Shown here: piece by piece, positions 5,309 through 8,640 of the stretch
How positions within the stretch are numbered: position 1 is the stretch's first letter
Layout: the number at the start of each line of letters is the position of its first letter
Source: Deltaproteobacteria bacterium
GTDB lineage: Bacteria > Desulfobacterota > UBA8473
DNA: 8,640 bases
Assembly: GCA_030621455.1 (NCBI GenBank)
Contig: JAUXHQ010000059.1
Span: forward strand, 1-8,640
Direction: 5' to 3'
Translations under genes and position numbers: made by a program
Notes under the pieces: generated by a model
Told to the model about the DNA's origin: nothing
Databases searched by the model: none
What the model saw: the letters and a program-made list of their open reading frames with translations, nothing else

Positions 5309-5324
5309 AAGCGGTAAACCTGAC

Positions 5325-6320
5325 CTACTGCACAGGTCGAATAATATTGGAGTACGTTGCAAAACGAAATTTTCCAATGGAGGAGGATAGGCAGGTGAAA
5401 AAGCAGTGTGGATCTTCCTGTGTCAAATTTTCCATAGTAACACCGGACAGATAATTAAACTGGCTCCCTTCGCCCTTTAGATAGTCTATGATAGCCTTAA
5501 CTGTACCCCGGAGGATAAAGTCCAATATTGAAAGCTTCTTCTTCGGAGGATAGACCACCTTTGGTTCACCCTTGATGCCAACCATTTTGGCTGCCATAGA
5601 GATGGCATCCTGTAAGTTGCCAAGGGAATCAACCAATCCCAGTGCCTTAGCCTGTTCTCCTGAAAATATCCTTCCATCTGCGATCGCGGTGACCTCTTCT
5701 TTTGTCAAGTTTCTACCTTCTGCAATCGCCTCGATAAATTGATTATGAACATTATCGATAACCTCCTGTAGCATTCTCTCCTCTTGTTCCGTAACACTCC
5801 TAAAGGGAGACATGACGTCCTTGTACTCTCCACTCTTAATGATCACACTTTTAAATCCAATCTTTTTCACCAATTCTTCTACGTTTGCAAATTCAATGAT
5901 TACTCCGATACTCCCGATTATAGTACCGGGATTTGCCACTATCTTATCTGCAGCGCAGGCGATATAGTAGCCACCTGAGGCCGCCACAGACCCCATAGAC
6001 ACCACTACTTTTTTCTTGTCTCCTATCTTCCTAACTTCTTCGTAGATTTCTTGTGATGGACCTACACCACCCCCTGGAGAGTCAATCCTCAATACGATTG
6101 CTTTGACACTTCCGTCCTTCATAAACCTTAAGAGTTGGTCTATAATAGGCTTTGATTCCTTAATCACCCCCTTAACTTTCACTACGGCAATCCTGTCTCC
6201 CATAGAGAAGACGGTGTTTACCCCACCAGAAGTATGCATGACCAGAAGAACCGACAAGAAGAACACAACAAGAAATGCTCCTATCACCACAATTCCTATT
6301 AAAATAGGATGTCTCTTCAT
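5325..6320 (-). CDS. sppA: Signal peptide peptidase SppA, 36K type
   Basis: A membrane-anchored serine/lysine-dyad protease of the S49 family that degrades leftover signal peptides. The 331 residues fit the short single-domain form. Residues 6-29 are a hydrophobic N-terminal anchor. RIDSPGGG (78-85) is the family substrate/oxyanion region, the nucleophile is Ser115 in SVAASGGYY, and the general base is Lys167 in SGEYKD; the 52-residue spacing equals that of the Bacillus enzyme as I recall it. I chose ATG 6320 because it puts the membrane anchor at the very N-terminus and lies one base after the rpsA stop (TAA-A-ATG), implying translational coupling; an in-frame start at 6395 lies inside rpsA and is unlikely. 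The core homology seems to end near residue 291 (GSQFNYL). The last 40 residues, with Cys and Phe-rich composition, look unlike the family, and the final codons fall in an intergenic repeat. Confidence 0.94.
   Translation of the reverse strand: MKRHPILIGIVVIGAFLVVFFLSVLLVMHTSGGVNTVFSMGDRIAVVKVKGVIKESKPIIDQLLRFMKDGSVKAIVLRIDSPGGGVGPSQEIYEEVRKIGDKKKVVVSMGSVAASGGYYIACAADKIVANPGTIIGSIGVIIEFANVEELVKKIGFKSVIIKSGEYKDVMSPFRSVTEQEERMLQEVIDNVHNQFIEAIAEGRNLTKEEVTAIADGRIFSGEQAKALGLVDSLGNLQDAISMAAKMVGIKGEPKVVYPPKKKLSILDFILRGTVKAIIDYLKGEGSQFNYLSGVTMENLTQEDPHCFFTCLSSSIGKFRFATYSNIIRPVQ
5327..5339 (+). repeat. ACTGCACAGGTCG repeat, copy 2, lying in the 3' end of sppA
   Basis: It is identical to 4517-4529. 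On the minus strand it encodes the last four SppA residues (RPVQ) and the first base of the complementary stop triplet. With the preceding GACCT (5322-5326) it forms a small hairpin, GACCT...AGGTC. Confidence 0.6.
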
Positions 6321-6321
6321 T

Positions 6322-8097
6322 TTAGGTCTCACGTTCCGTTTTTTGTTCAAGCTCTTCCTTAAGAAGCTCTCCCAGATTAGAGACTGCGGACTCATGGTTA
6401 TTTAAAAATCTCTTGATATCCGCTTTCTCTGTCACTTCATCCAAATCCTTGATGCTTAGCCCAATCTTCCTTTCCTTCTTTACAATGTTGATGATTGCGG
6501 CAGAAATCTTTTCTCCCACTTGGGTAAAATCTCCAGGGTGTTTCACCTTTTCCTTACCAATTTCAGAGACATGAACCAGTCCCTCAATCCCTTCCTCCAG
6601 TTCGACAAATATTCCGAAATCTCTGATATTAGTAACAATCCCTGATATTACCTGTCCCAGATGGTACTTCTCGGATATGTTGTCCCACGGATCTGCTTCA
6701 AGTTGTTTAATCCCCAAGGAAAATCTCTCATTTTCTTGGTCCACATTCAAGACGACAACTTCCACCGTTTGACCTTTCTGATACAATTCAGATGGGTTCT
6801 TTATTTTCTGTTTCCATGAAACATCTGATATATGAACCAATCCATCGACACCTTCCTCGACTCCCACAAAGATACCGAAGTCCGTCACGTTTTTGACTAT
6901 GCCCTCAATCCGAGTGCCGGGAGGATATTTCTCTTTAACTATATCCCATGGGTTCGGTTCCACCTGTTTCATACCCAGAGAAATCCTTTTCTTCGATGTG
7001 TCGATGTCAAGAACCATAGTCAGTATCTCGTCACCCACGGCCAAGACTTTCGACGGATATCTTATCTTTTGAGTCCAAGACATCTCGGAAACGTGCACCA
7101 GCCCTTCAACCCCTTCTTCCAACCTGACGAAGGCACCATAATCCGTGAGGCTCACCACCTTTCCTGTAACCTTTGAACCGATCGGATACTTTTCCACAGC
7201 GTCAGTCCATGGGTCAGGTGTAGTCTGTTTTAACCCAAGAGATACCCTTTCATTCTCTCTGTCAAACTTCAGAACTTTAACGGTCATCTGGTCTCCCATT
7301 GAACATATGTCCTTTGGGTGGTTGACCCTCCCCCATGATAAATCTGTGATATGCAGAAGACCATCGATTCCCCCGAGATCTATAAATACACCATAATCGG
7401 TGATATTTTTCACGAATCCTTCAACGATCGCACCCTCTTCCAAGTTCTCCAGGGTTTTCTTCCTCAAGGATTCTCTTTCTTTTTCCAGGATGGCTCTTCT
7501 GGACAGAACGATGTTACCTTGTCTCCTGTTGAATTTCAATATCTTAAATTCAAACCTCTTACCTATTAACTCTTCAAAATCTCTGACAGGACGAAGATCA
7601 ATTTGAGATCCGGGCAAAAAAGCATTGATACCAATGTCTACAGACAGTCCACCTTTTATCCTGGAGACGATTTCTCCCTCTATAACGTCATCCTCATTGT
7701 ATATCCTACTGATATCAGTCCATATCTTTAGTTTGTCTGCCTTATCTTTGGACAAAACCATAAACCCGTCCTGATTTTCTCTCTTCTCAACCAGGACGTG
7801 AACTTCATCACCTATATTGACAGTTACCTCTCCATTTTCATCAAGGAATTCCTCGATCGACACCTGTCCTTCAGACTTATACCCAACATCAACCATAATA
7901 TAGTTTGGAGTAACCTGAATGACAGTTCCCTTAACAACTTCTCCTCTTTGCAGCGTATTATTCAAACTACTTTCGAAAAGCTGTTCAAAGTTTTCCTCTT
8001 TACGTGCATCTTCATCTTCCAGTTCAGTGTTTGTGTCTACATTTTTGTCTTCGGGCATAGACTCATTACCCTGAACTACATCATCTTTGTTTTCCAT
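6322..8097 (-). CDS. rpsA: 30S ribosomal protein S1, six S1 domains
   Basis: This protein binds mRNA on the 30S subunit and helps unfold and place it for initiation. The 591 residues are slightly longer than the Escherichia coli protein, owing to an acidic N-terminal leader of about 48 residues. Six S1 (OB-fold) domains can be read at about 51-116, 137-201, 221-290, 306-376, 393-463 and 480-550. Domains 3-6 carry the classic TDYG/TDFG-(V/A/I)F-(I/V) and GL(L/V)H(I/V)S/T(D/E) RNA-binding motifs; domains 1 and 2 are diverged, as expected for the ribosome-docking pair. A charged C-terminal tail follows. The ATG has AGGAGG 11 bases upstream (8109-8114), slightly long. Gene order cmk, rpsA, sppA is a common housekeeping arrangement. 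Nothing is broken or missing. Confidence 0.97.
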   Translation of the reverse strand: MENKDDVVQGNESMPEDKNVDTNTELEDEDARKEENFEQLFESSLNNTLQRGEVVKGTVIQVTPNYIMVDVGYKSEGQVSIEEFLDENGEVTVNIGDEVHVLVEKRENQDGFMVLSKDKADKLKIWTDISRIYNEDDVIEGEIVSRIKGGLSVDIGINAFLPGSQIDLRPVRDFEELIGKRFEFKILKFNRRQGNIVLSRRAILEKERESLRKKTLENLEEGAIVEGFVKNITDYGVFIDLGGIDGLLHITDLSWGRVNHPKDICSMGDQMTVKVLKFDRENERVSLGLKQTTPDPWTDAVEKYPIGSKVTGKVVSLTDYGAFVRLEEGVEGLVHVSEMSWTQKIRYPSKVLAVGDEILTMVLDIDTSKKRISLGMKQVEPNPWDIVKEKYPPGTRIEGIVKNVTDFGIFVGVEEGVDGLVHISDVSWKQKIKNPSELYQKGQTVEVVVLNVDQENERFSLGIKQLEADPWDNISEKYHLGQVISGIVTNIRDFGIFVELEEGIEGLVHVSEIGKEKVKHPGDFTQVGEKISAAIINIVKKERKIGLSIKDLDEVTEKADIKRFLNNHESAVSNLGELLKEELEQKTERET

Positions 8098-8108
8098 TAA
8101 AAGACTGT

Positions 8109-8148
8109 CCTCCTAATCAATTTATTTTCCTGCTTATCCTAGTGTCAA
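8109..8148 (-). promoter_or_regulatory. Candidate sigma-70 promoter and ribosome site of rpsA
   Basis: The minus strand has a perfect -35 TTGACA (8148-8143), a 16-base spacer and AATAAA (8126-8121, four of six to TATAAT), followed shortly by AGGAGG (8114-8109). The leader would be only about 20 bases. A short AT-rich hairpin followed by six T bases on the minus strand (about 8211-8188) may end cmk transcription, but its stem has one mismatch. Confidence 0.4.
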
Positions 8149-8281
8149 TCCATAAATGGTCTTTTTGCACAATATCTGCGTTATGCTCAAAAAATAATCC
8201 TCGGAATATTAAACATATGCCTGCGGTTATTTTTTTCCCATGCCTTGATCTTGAACAAAAATCCTCATTTCTGGATGGACA

Positions 8282-8640
8282 CTATCCTAATTCTCCAATA
8301 ATCTTCAGCATCTTGTCCGCCAATTCCTGAACGGACATATGGGTAGAATCGATGTCAATAGCATCAACAGCCGCTTTCAAAGGGGCATATTCTCTTGTGC
8401 TGTCACTACGATCCCTAATGACTGTTTCCCTGGTAACCTCCTTCAGATCTACATTCTCCCCTTTTTCTATTAATTCTTTGTACCTTCTCTTGCCTCGTTC
8501 TTCCGGCAAGGCATCAAGGTAGAACTTAATATCAGCATCAGGGAAAACAACCGTTCCAATATCTCTTCCCTCTACAATAACACCGCCGTTTCTTCCGATC
8601 CTTCTCTGAAACTTAAGCAGGGCATCCCTCACAGCCTTTT
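8282..8640 (-). CDS. cmk: Cytidylate kinase, C-terminal half (start lies beyond the window)
   Basis: This enzyme phosphorylates CMP and dCMP with ATP in the cytoplasm, supplying CDP and dCDP. Only about 118 residues are present, against roughly 220-230 for the whole enzyme; the P-loop and early CMP-binding part lie past the right edge. Recognisable family segments are VEGRDIGTVVFPDADIKFYL (NMP-binding), EERGKRRYKE (the arginine-rich lid approach), and RDRSDSTREYAPLKAA followed by DAIDIDSTHMSVQE, the most conserved stretch of Cmk. The frame continues upstream of the GTG at 8632, which encodes an internal valine and is not a start. The gene ends 184 bases before rpsA, in the usual cmk-rpsA order. 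Confidence 0.95.
   Translation of the reverse strand, partial: KAVRDALLKFQRRIGRNGGVIVEGRDIGTVVFPDADIKFYLDALPEERGKRRYKELIEKGENVDLKEVTRETVIRDRSDSTREYAPLKAAVDAIDIDSTHMSVQELADKMLKIIGELG

Larger units (their letters stand above)
4983..5324. other. 342 bp repeat-rich gap between sppA and the IHF/HU gene
   Basis: No gene was found. The gap contains a long imperfect inverted repeat (5167-5195 with 5280-5308), the right copy of the 50 bp inverted repeat (5098-5147), and a CAACA/CAAGCA-rich segment at 5011-5038 just upstream of the IHF/HU ribosome site. That segment shares AACAGGCAA and CAAGCA with the minus strand of the left stem arm. Confidence 0.6.

Noticed and set aside
6321..6395. Upstream start for sppA within rpsA
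   Set aside because: It would overlap the rpsA 3' end by 74 bases and add 25 charged residues before the membrane anchor; ATG 6320 directly follows the rpsA stop and fits the family.
8630..8632. GTG as the start of cmk
   Set aside because: The frame stays open to the window edge and this valine is internal to the Cmk alignment; half of the enzyme, including the P-loop, would be missing.

Overview
The window is a moderately AT-rich bacterial chromosome segment in which every gene I can support lies on the minus strand, so transcription runs from high to low coordinates. The order cmk, rpsA (six S1 domains), sppA, IHF-beta/HU is a housekeeping arrangement I associate with delta-type Proteobacteria and related Gram-negative phyla. 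A Ppx/GppA phosphatase follows, then a roadblock (MglB-like) gene, an MglA GTPase and an unnamed tandem-repeat protein. Strong AGGAGG-type ribosome sites, two TTG starts, a possible sigma-54 promoter and the MglA pair suggest a Gram-negative lineage such as Deltaproteobacteria in the old sense, Nitrospirota or anammox-type Planctomycetota. The sequence alone does not decide between them.

Layout, in transcription order. 8640-8282: 3' half of cmk, cut by the window edge. 8281-8098: spacer with a candidate TTGACA promoter and the rpsA ribosome site. 8097-6322: rpsA. 6320-5325: sppA, starting one base after the rpsA stop. 5324-4983: a 342 bp gap holding a long imperfect inverted repeat. 4982-4692: an IHF-beta/HU DNA-bending protein. 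4691-4401: a gap carrying repeats related to those of the previous gap. 4400-3444: a Ppx/GppA phosphatase. 3443-2454: a 990 bp gap with several inverted repeats, a possible sigma-54 promoter and one doubtful small plus-strand ORF. 2453-2070: roadblock/LC7 protein. 2007-1402: MglA. 1389-1: an acidic protein with two copies of a 120-residue domain, running off the left edge.

The genes form two functional blocks. The cmk-rpsA-sppA-ihf block serves nucleotide metabolism, translation, membrane proteolysis and nucleoid structure. The roadblock-mglA-repeat protein block looks like a small GTPase switch with its regulator and a third component that may be a partner or output protein. The third protein is the least understood gene here and the best candidate for something undescribed. 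The second notable signal is the repeat family in the two gaps on either side of the IHF/HU gene, including a 50 bp imperfect inverted pair that brackets it. No tRNA, rRNA, CRISPR array or intact insertion sequence was seen.
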